Source: Mucilaginibacter achroorhodeus (GTDB lineage: Bacteria; Bacteroidota; Bacteroidia; Sphingobacteriales; Sphingobacteriaceae). Taken from it: a stretch of 64,000 bases of DNA. The position numbers were made by a program, and so were the translations under genes. The stretch covers positions 186,001-250,000 of the forward strand of contig NZ_VOEI01000001.1 in NCBI RefSeq assembly GCF_007846095.1, read 5' to 3'. The notes under the pieces were generated by a model, which saw nothing but the letters and a program-made list of their open reading frames with translations, made no database searches and had not been told where the DNA came from. The stretch's first letter is position 1. Each line of letters opens with the position of its first letter. This document shows, one piece after another, positions 17,964-26,720 of the stretch.

Positions 17964-18100
17964 TTCAGGCCTGTGCGATTTCCTCCCTTGGGAGGGTGCA
18001 GGGAGGGGTTTATGCGACATTTTAAAATCGCTTCAATAAACCCCTCCCTGCCACTACACATAAGTCTTACACACCCCTCCCAAGGGAGGGAATTGAAAAA
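17964..18100. repeat. Palindromic flanking repeat R1, left of the DUF559 gene
   Basis: This element of about 137 bp is built from nested inverted repeats: CCTCCCTTGGGAGGG and GCAGGGAGGGGTTTA on the left pair with AAACCCCTCCCTGC and CCTCCCAAGGGAGGG on the right. It ends 4 bp before the DUF559 start codon. R2 at 18546 is the same element with roughly ten differences. Confidence 0.85.
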
Positions 18101-18104
18101 ATTG

Positions 18105-18524
18105 ATGTCTAAGATCATCCCATACAATCCTAAACTAAAAGCATTAGCATGAAAACTCCGCAAGGATATGACCTTTGGGGAAACTTTACTTTGGAATGAA
18201 CTTAAAGAGGATAAACTTTGGGGTTTTGATTTTGACAGGCAGCGATGTATCGATAATTATATTGTCGACTTTTATTGTAAAGAACTAAAACTGGCGATTG
18301 AGATCGACGGTAAGTCTCATAACTTTGAGGAAGCATTCGAAAAGGATAATGTTCGACAGCAGCGCTTAGAACATCTGGGCATTAAGGTGATTAGATTTGC
18401 AGAAGCGGAAGTCAAAGATAATATGGTTAATGTTATTCGAACGATTGAAAGTTGTATTATAAATATTGTAAAAAAGAACCCGTCACTTAAATTGCCACCT
18501 GAGTTTCCTTTGGAGGAGTTATAA
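18105..18524 (+). pseudogene. DUF559 (Vsr-like) endonuclease gene with an in-frame TGA at codon 16
   Basis: Reading from the ATG at 18105 gives MSKIIPYNPKLKALA, a TGA at 18150-18152, then KLRKDMTFGETLLWNEL in the same frame. DUF559 proteins typically have an Arg at the stop position (LARKLRK-type helix), so CGA to TGA is the simplest explanation. The rest is complete: the restriction-endonuclease-like core carries VDFYCKELKLAIEIDGKSH, with the conserved Asp and the ExD pair of the Vsr fold. It ends with FPLEEL. Restart at the ATG at 18168 would give a 118-residue protein that keeps the whole core. Other members are predicted DNA nucleases of unknown role. The gene lies exactly between repeats R1 and R2. 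Confidence 0.85.
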
Positions 18525-18545
18525 ACCTAAAATGTTACTTTGAGG

Positions 18546-18683
18546 TTCAGGCCTGTGCGATTCCCTCCCTTGGGAGGGTGCAGGGAGGGGTTTTTGCGAC
18601 ATTTTTAAACGCTTCAATAAACCCCTCCCTGCTACTATACACAAGTCTTGCACAAACCTCCCGAGGGAGGGAATTGGAAAAAA
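18546..18683. repeat. Palindromic flanking repeat R2, right of the DUF559 gene
   Basis: This is a direct repeat of R1, in the same orientation, sharing TTCAGGCCTGTGCGATT at its left end and GGGAGGGAATTG at its right end. It begins 21 bp after the DUF559 stop codon. Confidence 0.85.
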
Positions 18684-18721
18684 CATTTTACCTTTATCCT
18701 TTCAGCTTTTACCTCTAAAGA

Positions 18722-19135
18722 ATGATCTCCATCGAACAAATAACCCCGCACCTAACCTGGCAGTTACGCCGCGATGTTTTGTACCCCGGCGAATACAAGT
18801 TTAACATGGAAATGCCCGAGGATGAACACGGTTATCACTTTGGGGCATTTACAGATAATAAACTGGTGGGTGTGGTATCGCTTTTCAAAAACCTCAACGA
18901 CTGGCAATTCCGCAAACTGGCGGTTGATGAGGCTTATCAGGGTAAAGGCATTGGTAAAGAATTATTAAATTACATCACGGGCTTTGCTACTGAAGAGCAT
19001 GCCGAACGCCTTTGGTGCAATGCACGTACCTCGGCCATTGGCTTTTACGAAAAATATAATTTCACGCAAACGGGTGCACAATTCAGCAAAAAGGGTGTCG
19101 ACTATGTAGTAATGGAAAAATTGCTGCAAAGTTGA
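18722..19135 (+). CDS. GNAT family N-acetyltransferase
   Basis: The 137-residue protein has the GNAT fold. Motif A reads KLAVDEAYQGKGIGKELL, and QGKGIG is the pyrophosphate-binding loop for acetyl-CoA. The C-terminal part NARTSAIGFYEKYNFTQTGAQFSKKGVDYVVMEK has the usual aromatic/Lys pattern for the last strands. It would acetylate an amine on a small molecule or protein; the substrate cannot be told. It stands alone, right after repeat R2, and a weak hairpin (AAAGTCAG/CTGACCTTTT) follows at about 19145-19180. Confidence 0.9.
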   Translation: MISIEQITPHLTWQLRRDVLYPGEYKFNMEMPEDEHGYHFGAFTDNKLVGVVSLFKNLNDWQFRKLAVDEAYQGKGIGKELLNYITGFATEEHAERLWCNARTSAIGFYEKYNFTQTGAQFSKKGVDYVVMEKLLQS

Positions 19136-19291
19136 TCAAAAACAAAAAGTCAGCCTGCCTTGCGCAAACTGACCTTTTAATACTAAACTGACTAACTAAT
19201 TATCTTAAAATTAACGCTGCAAAGGTGATGTATCAATATGAAGTGTATGTTAAATAAAAGATAAACTTTAAAACTGTCAAAATAACATTTC

Positions 19292-19321
19292 TTGCATATC
19301 ATTTGCATTGTTATATATTTG
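19292..19321 (+). promoter_or_regulatory. Canonical Bacteroidota promoter of the M42 peptidase gene
   Basis: TTG at 19292-19294, 19 nt, then TATATTTG at 19314-19321 matches the TTG/TAnnTTTG consensus exactly. It lies 48 bp before the ATG at 19370, which supports that start over any further upstream. Confidence 0.75.
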
Positions 19322-19369
19322 CCCCACGCTATTCCCCCGATAGCTTTTAATTATAGAATTTTCCAGCCC

Positions 19370-20488
19370 ATGGCAAAAAAGAAAACTGAAGTTGAACAAC
19401 AAAAACCCGTTGTTGTAAACGAAGCATCATTAGCATTTTTTGAGAAATACATAAACAACCCCTCACCTACCGGCTTTGAGTGGAAAGGTCAGGAGATCTG
19501 GTTAGATTATATAAAACCTTACATAGACGACCATTACGTTGATAACTACGGTACAGCCGTTGGTATTATCAATCCCGAGGCTGAATACAAGGTAGTGATT
19601 GAGGCACACGCCGACGAGATATCCTGGTTCGTTAACTATATTACCAGTGATGGTTTAATTTACGTTATCCGCAATGGTGGTTCAGATCACCAGATAGCAC
19701 CATCAAAACGTGTTGACATCCACACTGATAACGGCATCGTAAAAGCAGTATTTGGCTGGCCGGCTATCCACACCCGTTTGGGCGGCGAAAAGGAAGAAGC
19801 GCCAACCCTTAAAAACATATTTCTTGATTGCGGCTGCACCAGTAAAGAAGAAGTAGAAGCCTTAGGCATCCATGTAGGTTGTGTAATTACTTACGAGGAT
19901 GAGTTTATGGTGTTGAACAACCGCTATTATGTTGGCCGCGCACTGGACAACCGCGCAGGTGGTTTTATGATAGCCGAGGTTGCCCGTTTGCTGAAAGAGA
20001 ACAACATAAAACTACCTTTCGGCTTATACATTGTAAATGCCGTACAGGAAGAGATTGGTTTGCGTGGTGCCGAAATGATCGCTCACCGCATTAAACCTAA
20101 TGTGGCCATCGTAACAGATGTTACCCATGACACCGGTACCCCGATGATCAACAAGATCGTTCAGGGCGACCTTAGTTGTGGTAAGGGCCCTGTGATCTCC
20201 TACGCACCTGCTGTGCAAAATAACTTAAATAAATTACTGATCGAGTCGGCGCAAAAAGCTAACATACCTTTCCAGCGCCAGGCTTCATCACGCTCAACAG
20301 GTACCGATACGGATGCATTTGCTTACTCAAATGATGGTGTGCCATCGGCATTGATATCGTTACCATTGCGCTACATGCATACTACTGTTGAAATGATCCA
20401 TAAAGATGACGTAGATAACGTGATCCGTCTTATTTACGAATCACTGCTTAACATACAGAACGGACAGGATTTCAGGTATATCAAATAA
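19370..20488 (+). CDS. M42 family aminopeptidase (M20/M42-type di-zinc hydrolase)
   Basis: The 372-residue protein starts at ATG 19370, because a canonical promoter ends 48 bp upstream and the preceding in-frame codons are inside it. Metal-site motifs of the glutamyl aminopeptidase/tetrahedral aminopeptidase family are present: HADE with His80 and Asp82, DNRAGG carrying the bridging Asp, EEIG with the catalytic and ligand Glu pair, VTDVTHD, and a late His in YMHTTVEMIH. These cytoplasmic enzymes trim N-terminal residues of peptides released by larger proteases. An unusual feature is a Lys/Gln-rich leader (about 1-15) before the conserved part. Confidence 0.9.
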   Translation: MAKKKTEVEQQKPVVVNEASLAFFEKYINNPSPTGFEWKGQEIWLDYIKPYIDDHYVDNYGTAVGIINPEAEYKVVIEAHADEISWFVNYITSDGLIYVIRNGGSDHQIAPSKRVDIHTDNGIVKAVFGWPAIHTRLGGEKEEAPTLKNIFLDCGCTSKEEVEALGIHVGCVITYEDEFMVLNNRYYVGRALDNRAGGFMIAEVARLLKENNIKLPFGLYIVNAVQEEIGLRGAEMIAHRIKPNVAIVTDVTHDTGTPMINKIVQGDLSCGKGPVISYAPAVQNNLNKLLIESAQKANIPFQRQASSRSTGTDTDAFAYSNDGVPSALISLPLRYMHTTVEMIHKDDVDNVIRLIYESLLNIQNGQDFRYIK

Positions 20489-20553
20489 TTAAAAACATTT
20501 GTACACAAATCAACTTTGTGTATTTGCAAAACACTTATACCCTACATTTTACA

Positions 20554-21456
20554 ATGAAACCAACATTATTAATTTTGGCCGCAGGTATGGCCAGCCGTTA
20601 TGGCAGCATGAAACAAGTTGACGGCTTTGGCCCTAATGGCGAAACCATCATCGATTATTCAATATACGATGCCATTAAAGCTGGTTTCGGTAAGGTGAGC
20701 TTCATTATTCGCGAAGAATTTGCCGATTCATTCAAAGCCATATTTGAGCCTAAACTGAAAGGCCGTGTGGAGATCGACTACGTGTTTCAAAACTTCGACC
20801 TAACACCATTTGGCATTACCGAACAAATTGAGCGCGCTAAACCATGGGGTACTGCACATGCGGTGTTAGCAGCCCATAAACAAGTACATGAGCCGTTTTG
20901 CGTAATCAATGCCGACGATTTTTATGGTTACGAAGCATTTGAAAAAATGGCTAAGTTCCTTACCACTGAGGTAGCTGATGACAAATACTCTCTGATGGGT
21001 TATCAAATTGATAAAACGCTATCTGACTATGGTACCGTATCTCGCGGCGTGTGTGCCGTTGACGAAAACGGCAATATGACCGAAGTTAATGAACGTACCG
21101 AAGTATACTTTAAAGAAGATGGTTCTGTTGCTTATAAAGATGCTACCGGCGAGCATCCGCTAAGTAACGATACTCGCGTGTCAATGAATTTTTGGGGCTT
21201 TACTCCTGCTGTTTTCAAACAAAGCGAAGAGTTATTCAGAAAATTTGTTGAAGCTAACAAGAGCAATCCTAAAGCAGAATTCTTTATTCCGCTTGTTGCA
21301 GATGATTTGATCAAAAACGGCGTTGCATCATTCAAAGTGATACCCACTTCAAATAAATGGTTTGGCGTAACTTATAAAGAAGATAAGCCTATTGTGCAGG
21401 CCAGTATTTCTGAACTGGTTGAGAACGGCACTTACCCTGCTAATCTCTGGAGCTAA
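20554..21456 (+). CDS. Sugar-phosphate nucleotidyltransferase family protein
   Basis: The 300-residue protein starts at the ATG at 20554, which directly precedes the nucleotide-binding strand (LLILAAGMASRYGSMKQVD). That segment is the G-rich LxAGxGxR signature of NDP-sugar pyrophosphorylases, with a Met where Gly is common. FCVINADDFYG holds the catalytic metal Asp pair. The C-terminus has the NKWFGVTYKEDKP segment that covers the sugar site. It probably joins a sugar 1-phosphate to an NTP, but the sugar and nucleotide are not predictable. It sits 65 bp after the M42 peptidase gene, with a TATTTG box just upstream, so it has its own promoter. Confidence 0.85.
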   Translation: MKPTLLILAAGMASRYGSMKQVDGFGPNGETIIDYSIYDAIKAGFGKVSFIIREEFADSFKAIFEPKLKGRVEIDYVFQNFDLTPFGITEQIERAKPWGTAHAVLAAHKQVHEPFCVINADDFYGYEAFEKMAKFLTTEVADDKYSLMGYQIDKTLSDYGTVSRGVCAVDENGNMTEVNERTEVYFKEDGSVAYKDATGEHPLSNDTRVSMNFWGFTPAVFKQSEELFRKFVEANKSNPKAEFFIPLVADDLIKNGVASFKVIPTSNKWFGVTYKEDKPIVQASISELVENGTYPANLWS

Positions 21457-21479
21457 ATCATTAAGAAATAATTTATAGA

Positions 21480-21509
21480 AGAGCCTTGCATTACTGCAAT
21501 GCTCTTTTG
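21480..21509 (+). terminator. Probable terminator after the nucleotidyltransferase gene
   Basis: AGAGCCTTGCA and TGCAATGCTCTTTTG form an imperfect stem with one mismatch and a T-run, about 23 bp past the stop codon. Confidence 0.6.
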
Positions 21510-21569
21510 TTTTATATACTTTGCATTTACAGCTATTGCTTTCCTATATTTATTACCTAAACTCTTAAA

Positions 21570-24503
21570 ATGAAAATTAAACTTTCAATCATGCTGCTTT
21601 TAACGGGCCTTTCGGCAAGTACGTTAAAAGCGCAGGGCCCGTACGTTTGGAAAACCGGCAAATCCGGCGCATACAACTATAAATACGTAACCGGCGACCC
21701 AACCCACTCACGTTTTTACACCTTAAAAAATGGCCTTACAGTTATCTTAAGTCCAACCGAAAAACAACCACGAATACAAGCCTACATTGCAGTTAAGGCG
21801 GGCAGCAAGACCGACCCTGCAGACCATACAGGCCTTGCCCACTACCTGGAACACATGATGTTTAAGGGTACCGACAAATACGGAACGCTGGACTGGACAA
21901 AAGAAAAGCCTTTGTTAAATAAGATCGACGACCTGTACGAGCAATACAACTCTACAAAGGATGAAGCTAAACGCAAAGAGATCTACAAACAGATAGACAA
22001 AACATCAGGCGAGGCGGCAAAATTTGCTATCGCCAATGAGTACGATAAAATGATGACCGGTATGGGCGGACAAAACAGTAACGCTTTTACCTCATTTGAA
22101 CAAACTGTTTATACCGAAGATATCCCAAGTTCATCGATAGATAAGTTTTTAACCATGCAGGCCGAGCGTTTCCGCGCACCGGTGCTGCGCATCTTTCATA
22201 CCGAGTTAGAGGCAGTTTACGAAGAGAAAAACCGCGGGCTTGACAGTGATCCGCGCAAAGTGCAGGAAGCTTTGTTTGCTGCTATGTTCCCCAACAATAA
22301 TTACGGTAAGCAAACTACCATCGGCACCATAGAGCATTTAAAAAACCCATCGCTAAAAGCCATTCGTAAATATTATTACGATTACTATGTACCAAACAAC
22401 ATGGGCGTTATTCTTTCAGGAGATTTTAACCCGGATGTGATGATAGCCAAAGTGGCTAAAAACTTCGCTTACATGAAGAACAAACCGGTACCGCCATACA
22501 AATTTGCACCAGAGGCGCCTATCACCAGCCCTATCACACGCGAGGTTTACGGCCCAAATCCGGAGAATCTTACCATTGCTTTCCGTTTCCCTGGTGCCAG
22601 CACACGTGATGCACGCATTCTTAACTTGGTAGGCAGCATATTAGCTAATGGAAAGGCTGGCTTAATAGATCTTGATCTTACTAAAAAACAAAAATTGTTG
22701 AGCGGCTCTGCTTCTGCCGATATCCTGAAAGACTATAGCGTACTTACCCTACGCGCAACACCTGCCAAAGGCCAGTCATTAGATGATGTAAAAACACTGA
22801 TGCTGGGCGAAATTGATAAGCTGAAAAAAGGTGATTTCTCTGATGATCTTATCCCATCCATCACCAACAATTACAAGAAAAGCAAAATTGAGCAGGATGA
22901 AAGCTACGTACAACGAGCCAGCAACTTAATGGACGATTTTACATCAGGGGTTGATTGGAGAACAGATGTTGCAACCATTGCCGAATTATCAAAGATCACC
23001 AAAGCTGATATTATGGCTTTTGCGAACAAATATTTGCATGATAACAACTACGTAGTAGTTTACAAACGCCAGGGTGCCGATAAAAACGTGATCAAGGTTG
23101 ATAAACCACCTATTACCCCGGTTGAGGTTAATGCCGGCAAACAATCGCCTTACGTGCAGATGATAAACGCCATGCCTGCAAACCCGGTAAAACCAGTTTG
23201 GTTGGATTTTGACCGCGATATACAACGCGCCAAGTCTGGGAACGTTGATGTGCTGGCCGTACAAAATAAAGACAACAGCATTTTCCGCCTTTATTACCGC
23301 TTTGATATGGGCAGCTGGACCAATAAGTTGCTGCCAATGGCTGCACAATACCTGCAGTTTTTGGGTACCGATAAAATGAGTGCCGAGGAAGTAAGCAAGT
23401 CTTTCTATAAACTGGCTACGTCATTCAGCGTAAATACCAGCACAGATCTGTCGCATGTTATCATTAGCGGTTTGCAGGAAAACTTTAATCCGTCTGTAAC
23501 TTTGGTTGAGAACGTACTGGCCAATTGCAAGCCTAATGAGGCGGCATTAACCAGCTTAAAGGCGAGGATGAAAAAATCACGCGAAAACTTTAAGCTAAAC
23601 AAAAGCGCCATAATGCAGGGCCTTGTTAGTTACGCACAATACGGCGCTGACAATCCCTTCAATTACACGTTATCAGATGAGGAAATAGATGCGGTTACGG
23701 CCGATCAGCTTGTAAATATATTGCATAGCCTTACCGGTTATAAGCACACAATTCTATACTACGGGCCGCAAACCGCTACGCAGGCAGGCACTACTTTATC
23801 GCAATTGCATAAAACGCCTGCATCGTTCACTGCTTACCCGGTGAAAAAACAGTTTACCCGTGTAAACCAAAGTAAGAATATGGTACTGTTTGCCAATTTT
23901 GATATGGTGCAGGCCGAGATACAGTGGGTGCGTAACGAGGCAACATACTCACCTGCTAAAACCCCAACTATTGAGTTATTTAACGGTTATTTTGGTGGAG
24001 GCATAAGTTCCATTGTATTCCAGAATATCCGCGAGTCAAAAGCATTAGCTTACTCCACTTACGCCAACTATGCACAAGCACAAAAAAAAGAAGATAACGA
24101 TATTTTTGTAGGTTATGTAGGTACACAAGCAGATAAAATGAACGAAGCCATCGCAGCAATGAACGAGCTTCTGAACACCATGCCTGAGTCTGGCGAGGCG
24201 TTTAAAGCAGCCCGCGAGAATATTGTGAAGTCTATTGAAACGGAACGTATCACTCAGGAAGGAATCTTGTTCTCATACCTTGCCGCACAACGCAAAGGCC
24301 TTGACTACGATATCCGCAAAACCACTTTTGAAACTGCCGGTAAATTAGGCTTCGCGGAGCTAAATGCCTTCCATGATGCCGAATTAAAAGGCAAGCCCTA
24401 TACTTACTGCGTGGTAGCGTCAGATAAACGCATATCTGATGACGACCTGAAGAAATACGGAGAGTTAAATAAGCCAGATATAAAACAAATATTTGGTTAC
24501 TAA
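21570..24503 (+). CDS. Periplasmic M16 family zinc metallopeptidase (two-domain, insulinase-like)
   Basis: The 977-residue protein has a signal peptide (1 to about 22, ending LKAQG) and the inverted zinc motif HYLEH (His91, Glu94 the base, His95). The third zinc ligand Glu lies in the downstream ELEAVYEEKNRG region. Four-domain architecture is typical: an active M16 half (to about 500) and a second, inactive M16C half (about 510-977) that closes the cage, with the R/Y substrate-binding pair near GGISSIVFQNIRESKALAYSTY. It would degrade peptides in the periplasm or membrane. It is monocistronic, with a short leader and about 500 bp before the next well-supported large gene. Confidence 0.92.
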   Translation: MKIKLSIMLLLTGLSASTLKAQGPYVWKTGKSGAYNYKYVTGDPTHSRFYTLKNGLTVILSPTEKQPRIQAYIAVKAGSKTDPADHTGLAHYLEHMMFKGTDKYGTLDWTKEKPLLNKIDDLYEQYNSTKDEAKRKEIYKQIDKTSGEAAKFAIANEYDKMMTGMGGQNSNAFTSFEQTVYTEDIPSSSIDKFLTMQAERFRAPVLRIFHTELEAVYEEKNRGLDSDPRKVQEALFAAMFPNNNYGKQTTIGTIEHLKNPSLKAIRKYYYDYYVPNNMGVILSGDFNPDVMIAKVAKNFAYMKNKPVPPYKFAPEAPITSPITREVYGPNPENLTIAFRFPGASTRDARILNLVGSILANGKAGLIDLDLTKKQKLLSGSASADILKDYSVLTLRATPAKGQSLDDVKTLMLGEIDKLKKGDFSDDLIPSITNNYKKSKIEQDESYVQRASNLMDDFTSGVDWRTDVATIAELSKITKADIMAFANKYLHDNNYVVVYKRQGADKNVIKVDKPPITPVEVNAGKQSPYVQMINAMPANPVKPVWLDFDRDIQRAKSGNVDVLAVQNKDNSIFRLYYRFDMGSWTNKLLPMAAQYLQFLGTDKMSAEEVSKSFYKLATSFSVNTSTDLSHVIISGLQENFNPSVTLVENVLANCKPNEAALTSLKARMKKSRENFKLNKSAIMQGLVSYAQYGADNPFNYTLSDEEIDAVTADQLVNILHSLTGYKHTILYYGPQTATQAGTTLSQLHKTPASFTAYPVKKQFTRVNQSKNMVLFANFDMVQAEIQWVRNEATYSPAKTPTIELFNGYFGGGISSIVFQNIRESKALAYSTYANYAQAQKKEDNDIFVGYVGTQADKMNEAIAAMNELLNTMPESGEAFKAARENIVKSIETERITQEGILFSYLAAQRKGLDYDIRKTTFETAGKLGFAELNAFHDAELKGKPYTYCVVASDKRISDDDLKKYGELNKPDIKQIFGY

Positions 24504-24695
24504 CTGTTTATTAATAAGTTAAAAGCAGCGGCAAAGTACAAATTGCCCTGCTTTTACTTTATAACAACATCTTTACATTTACTAATTATTAACAAAATGT
24601 AACTTTGAACCTTTGAATTTATTGCCTTTAGCAAACCAATTATTGTGATACATTCAACTGTTAAAATTTGTTATTAAAAACTATTTGCTGATCAA

Positions 24696-24712
24696 CACCG
24701 TAAGTTACGGTG
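24696..24712. promoter_or_regulatory. Perfect 8-bp inverted repeat, possible operator
   Basis: CACCGTAA-G-TTACGGTG is a perfect palindrome with a 1-nt centre, 28 bp before the small zinc-ribbon gene. It is not followed by a T-run, so it looks more like a dimer-binding site than a terminator. Confidence 0.45.
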
Positions 24713-24740
24713 ACCGTTTTATTTACATATTTTTTAGAAC

Positions 24741-24914
24741 TTGAGCCATACTGCTAAATCCCCCAGTACCTATTGCCCAAAGTGCGGCAACCTGTTCCAT
24801 CATCAGCTCCACAGAAGCTGGATCGTTAAAAATCTGCTGTTTTTTCTTCCGGTTAAAAAGTATTTTTGCGCCAATTGTAAAAAGGCACGTTATATTATTA
24901 AACGTAAAGACTAA
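24741..24914 (+). CDS. Small zinc-ribbon protein (57 residues, TTG start)
   Basis: A frame of 57 codons begins at the TTG at 24741; an in-frame TAG six bases upstream rules out a longer start. It encodes two CxxC knuckles, CPKCGN near residue 12 and CANC near residue 46. Between them is a hydrophobic/basic stretch (SWIVKNLLFFLPVKKYF). The four cysteines should bind one zinc ion. The coding pattern (Lys, Asn, Phe with good codon bias) supports a real gene. It lies 83 bp upstream of the response regulator, on the same strand, and could be co-transcribed. The function is unknown. Because the start is TTG and the gene is short, it is easily overlooked. Confidence 0.62.
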   Translation: MSHTAKSPSTYCPKCGNLFHHQLHRSWIVKNLLFFLPVKKYFCANCKKARYIIKRKD

Positions 24915-24997
24915 TCTAAATTAAATTATTTGGTACAACTATTGACATAGTTGTTATGTATTAGTAAGATACTATCAGATATTTAATTAGCACAGTT

Positions 24998-25369
24998 ATG
25001 TGGCGTATTTTGGCCGTTGATGATGATAACGATATTTTAGACATTTTGCAGTTTATTCTGGAAGATTCGGGCTATAAAGTAGACACTTTATCAGACGGTA
25101 ATAAATTTATGGATGCCGTAAATGAAAATAATCCGGATTTAATTTTACTTGATGTAATGTTAGGTAATTGCGATGGCCGCGACCTTTGTAAGCAATTAAA
25201 AAAGCTTGAGCAAACCCATAACATACCTGTTGTGATGATATCTGCCAGCCATAATTCCGGTAACACCATAAACGGAGAAGATGGACCTGACGAGTTTGTG
25301 GCTAAGCCATTTGACATTAATGATCTGCTTGGAACCATAGAAAAACAGCTTAGTTTAAGAGCTGCTTAA
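24998..25369 (+). CDS. Single-domain response regulator (receiver domain only)
   Basis: The 123-residue protein is a stand-alone CheY-like receiver. The acidic pocket is in VDDDNDI near residue 8, the phospho-acceptor Asp52 lies in DLILLDVMLG, the switch Thr/Ser is in VVMISASHN, and the Lys of the VAKPFDINDLL loop completes the site. No DNA-binding or enzymatic output domain follows. It therefore acts by binding a partner, or as a phosphate relay. No histidine kinase is next to it. The small zinc-ribbon gene lies upstream and a DUF922 gene converges from downstream with a 4-bp gap. Confidence 0.92.
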   Translation: MWRILAVDDDNDILDILQFILEDSGYKVDTLSDGNKFMDAVNENNPDLILLDVMLGNCDGRDLCKQLKKLEQTHNIPVVMISASHNSGNTINGEDGPDEFVAKPFDINDLLGTIEKQLSLRAA

Positions 25370-25373
25370 CAAG

Positions 25374-26474
25374 TTAGGATTTTATCCCTGCTGATATCAA
25401 TTCTTTATCTATGCGGTCATTCCAACGCTGTTGTTCACCTGTATTTCTTGCATGTGCCGTTTCAGTATCGTATTGCTTTTGTATAGTATTCAGTTCCCTC
25501 AAGGCGTCTAAATAAGCCATATTTATTTCACCCTCAAAAGTGTCGGGTGCCAGTTTTAAATCATATAATCTTTTTTTGAAATGCTCAGCTACCAAACGGG
25601 TGAGGTCAAAATGCCTTTGCTCGTGGTTTAGCGCATAATTATTTTGTTGCCCGGCCTGCACCCACGATGCGCTTTTAGCCACCCAGGGTTTAAGACTTAT
25701 CTTAACATACACTACACCATTTTTCAGATCAACATCCTGGTCATAGCCAATGTAAGAGAAAATCTCTGCGGCATGCTTTAAACTTTTGGATGGCTGGCCT
25801 GTAAAATCATCCCAAGTTAAAGGTCTATCAGGTCTGTAAAAGATCGTATCTCCCTCTGTTTTGTCCTGATAGTTGGCAAAAGACAGTTTTACGGCCGTTG
25901 CCAATTTAATATTATTACCTGCGTTAGTGTTCATCCAGTTATCAAAGAAGATCAGTCCGTTGGTGATAGTTTTGCTTAAGATCGGCTCAATTTGCTGCGG
26001 CGATCCGGCAGGCCGTTGAAATGTTGTAGATGACGTATAACTGGATAGATCAATGGCTGAATATCTACCCTGCAACGCAAAAGACAATGATATCTTGATA
26101 TTTCCCTTTACAGCTCCCGCAGTTAATGGTTCTTCATTTACGGATAGTTCATTAATGGTAACGATGATTGGTCTTCGCTCTTTATCGGCATACACGCTGT
26201 TGGCAACAAAAGCAGAAAGTACAGCACTACCGCCCTTTAAATTGGTATTGTAGGGAAGTGTGATTGTTCCGCCTTTATAGGGTTGTACTTTCCCTAAAGC
26301 AGTTTTGTTTTTACGGCTGTCTATAACCTCCTTAACGTAAAATTGATTTGGTTTTACGATTGAAGGATTGGCTTTCAGATTGATCAATGCTGTGTTTTGT
26401 TGCTGTGCAAAACAGCGCAATACGGGCATAGAAATTATTGTAAAGCCAATAAGTATTGATAACTTTTTTATCAT
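25374..26474 (-). CDS. Secreted DUF922-like protein with HExxH motif
   Basis: The 366-residue protein has a signal peptide (1 to about 24, ending CFAQQ). An N-terminal beta-rich domain (about 25-195) precedes a DUF922-like C-terminal half. The C-terminal half has RPLTWDDFTGQP at its start and NHEQRHFDLTRLVAEHF near residue 280. The HEQRH sequence has the HExxH form of zinc peptidases, and DUF922 has been proposed to be a metallopeptidase domain. Activity is not shown here. The N-terminal domain was not recognised. It converges on the response-regulator gene with a 4-bp gap, so read-through from either side is possible. Confidence 0.75.
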   Translation of the reverse strand: MIKKLSILIGFTIISMPVLRCFAQQQNTALINLKANPSIVKPNQFYVKEVIDSRKNKTALGKVQPYKGGTITLPYNTNLKGGSAVLSAFVANSVYADKERRPIIVTINELSVNEEPLTAGAVKGNIKISLSFALQGRYSAIDLSSYTSSTTFQRPAGSPQQIEPILSKTITNGLIFFDNWMNTNAGNNIKLATAVKLSFANYQDKTEGDTIFYRPDRPLTWDDFTGQPSKSLKHAAEIFSYIGYDQDVDLKNGVVYVKISLKPWVAKSASWVQAGQQNNYALNHEQRHFDLTRLVAEHFKKRLYDLKLAPDTFEGEINMAYLDALRELNTIQKQYDTETAHARNTGEQQRWNDRIDKELISAGIKS

Positions 26475-26567
26475 GGCTTAATTAAACGTTATATATTTGG
26501 CCATTATTACTGCCTAAATTTTGCTATTACGTGGTAATGACATAAGCCGATCTTAGCCTCTAAACCC

Positions 26568-26675
26568 TTATCTACAGGCATTTACATTAAAGTTTTCAAC
26601 AGGCATACCATCAGTACAACAAGCATCGTTTAAAAAAAGTGCTTTTCCACACTTGTTAATTACTTATGTGGATTG
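26568..26675. promoter_or_regulatory. Cluster of four DnaA-box-like 9-mers in an AT-rich gap
   Basis: The 246-bp gap between the DUF922 and TPR genes holds TTATCTACA (26568), TTTTCAACA (26593), TTTTCCACA (26643) and, on the other strand, CAATCCACA (26667-26675). TTTTCCACA fits the TTWTNCACA consensus exactly; the others deviate by one or two bases. The first two are followed by the same CAGGCAT-type extension. This could be a DnaA-binding region or a chance cluster. Confidence 0.35.
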
Positions 26676-26720
26676 CATTTTTGCGATTACGCTAATTTAG
26701 CACCACTATAATTGCGCTCT

